Shown piece after piece: positions 5,690 to 5,978 of a stretch of 5,978 nucleotides of DNA; the stretch's first letter is position 1; each line of letters opens with the position of its first letter. This stretch comes from Oligoflexia bacterium (GTDB lineage Bacteria; Myxococcota_A; UBA796; UBA2385), in NCBI GenBank assembly GCA_013152105.1, contig JAADHA010000129.1:1-5978 (forward strand), given 5' to 3'. The notes beneath the pieces are model-generated. The model saw only the letters and a program-made list of their open reading frames with translations, searched no databases and was not told the DNA's origin. The position numbers and the translations under genes are program-made.

Positions 5690-5978
5690 ATGTCACGCCA
5701 CCGCCGCTCCGCCCTGTTCTCCAGCCTGTCCCTGTCCCTGGTGCTGCTCGCTGGCCTCTTGATCACCCCGCGCACCGCCAACGCAAAGGACCTCCGTGGC
5801 CGCGCGGCGCTCGGCGCCAATTTGCAGATGGGCAGCACTCCGGCCCTGTCCCTGCGCTACGGCTTGCCCACCGGAAACCCCGCCGTCAACATCCAAGTCG
5901 AAGCCCTGGCCGGCTTCTGGAAGACGGCCGACACGGCGGCCAGCGCCACCTTCGGCGGGCGCCTGCTCTACGGGGTCG
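5690..5978 (+). CDS. Exported protein, probable outer-membrane beta-barrel, 5' part only
   Basis: The frame is open from ATG 5690 to the window edge (96 complete codons), so the gene continues outside. A clear signal peptide is present: basic start MSRHRRS, hydrophobic core LSLSLVLLAGLLI, and cleavage after ANA (residue 32). The mature part shows alternating, Gly- and aromatic-rich stretches (GRAALGANLQMGS, ALSLRYGLPTG, VEALAGFWKT, FGGRLLYGV), as in transmembrane beta-strands of small outer-membrane barrels. No specific family was recognised. The start is preceded by GGGG (5681-5684), a weak ribosome binding site with 5-nt spacing. The 25-bp gap after the CAP gene, same strand and no terminator suggest cotranscription. 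Confidence 0.7.
   Translation, partial: MSRHRRSALFSSLSLSLVLLAGLLITPRTANAKDLRGRAALGANLQMGSTPALSLRYGLPTGNPAVNIQVEALAGFWKTADTAASATFGGRLLYGV

Overview
The window is GC-rich DNA with compact genes and strong third-position G/C bias. Two of its exported proteins end in a Cys / hydrophobic segment / Arg-cluster tail that looks like the MYXO-CTERM class of sorting signals. Together with the FG-GAP propeller, the CAP protein and the DUF2505-like gene, this suggests a Myxococcota-like (deltaproteobacterial-type) chromosome. The assignment is by inference; no rRNA or marker gene is present.

Layout. Positions 1-581 hold no convincing gene. This stretch contains clustered hairpins (105-153), a 25/27-matching direct repeat (239-265 and 380-406), a C9 run, another hairpin (434-450) and an AT-rich island with promoter-like -10 boxes on both strands (477-505). 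The minus-strand gene at 582-3986 encodes a large exported protein of about 1134 residues: signal peptide, subtilase-like (S8) domain, beta-rich linker, eight FG-GAP/VCBS-type Asp-rich repeats, and a C-terminal sorting tail. Its subtilase fold keeps the catalytic Asp and His but has Thr where the nucleophilic Ser should be and Asp where the oxyanion Asn should be, so it is probably not a conventional protease. A 103-bp divergent gap (3987-4089) separates it from three plus-strand genes. These are a DUF2505/START-like gene broken by a one-base frameshift near 4402 (4090-4579), a secreted CAP-domain protein with a similar sorting tail (4576-5664) that overlaps the previous gene by ATGA, and the 5' end of an exported, probably outer-membrane beta-barrel protein (5690 to the window edge).

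Working together. Three of the four genes encode exported or envelope proteins, two of them with tails expected to be handled by one membrane-embedded processing enzyme. The simplest reading is a cell-surface locus: a propeller-bearing probable pseudoprotease and a CAP protein displayed on or released from the cell surface, next to an outer-membrane barrel. The small START-like protein is the only probably cytoplasmic product. No defence system, mobile element, CRISPR array, tRNA or rRNA was recognised.
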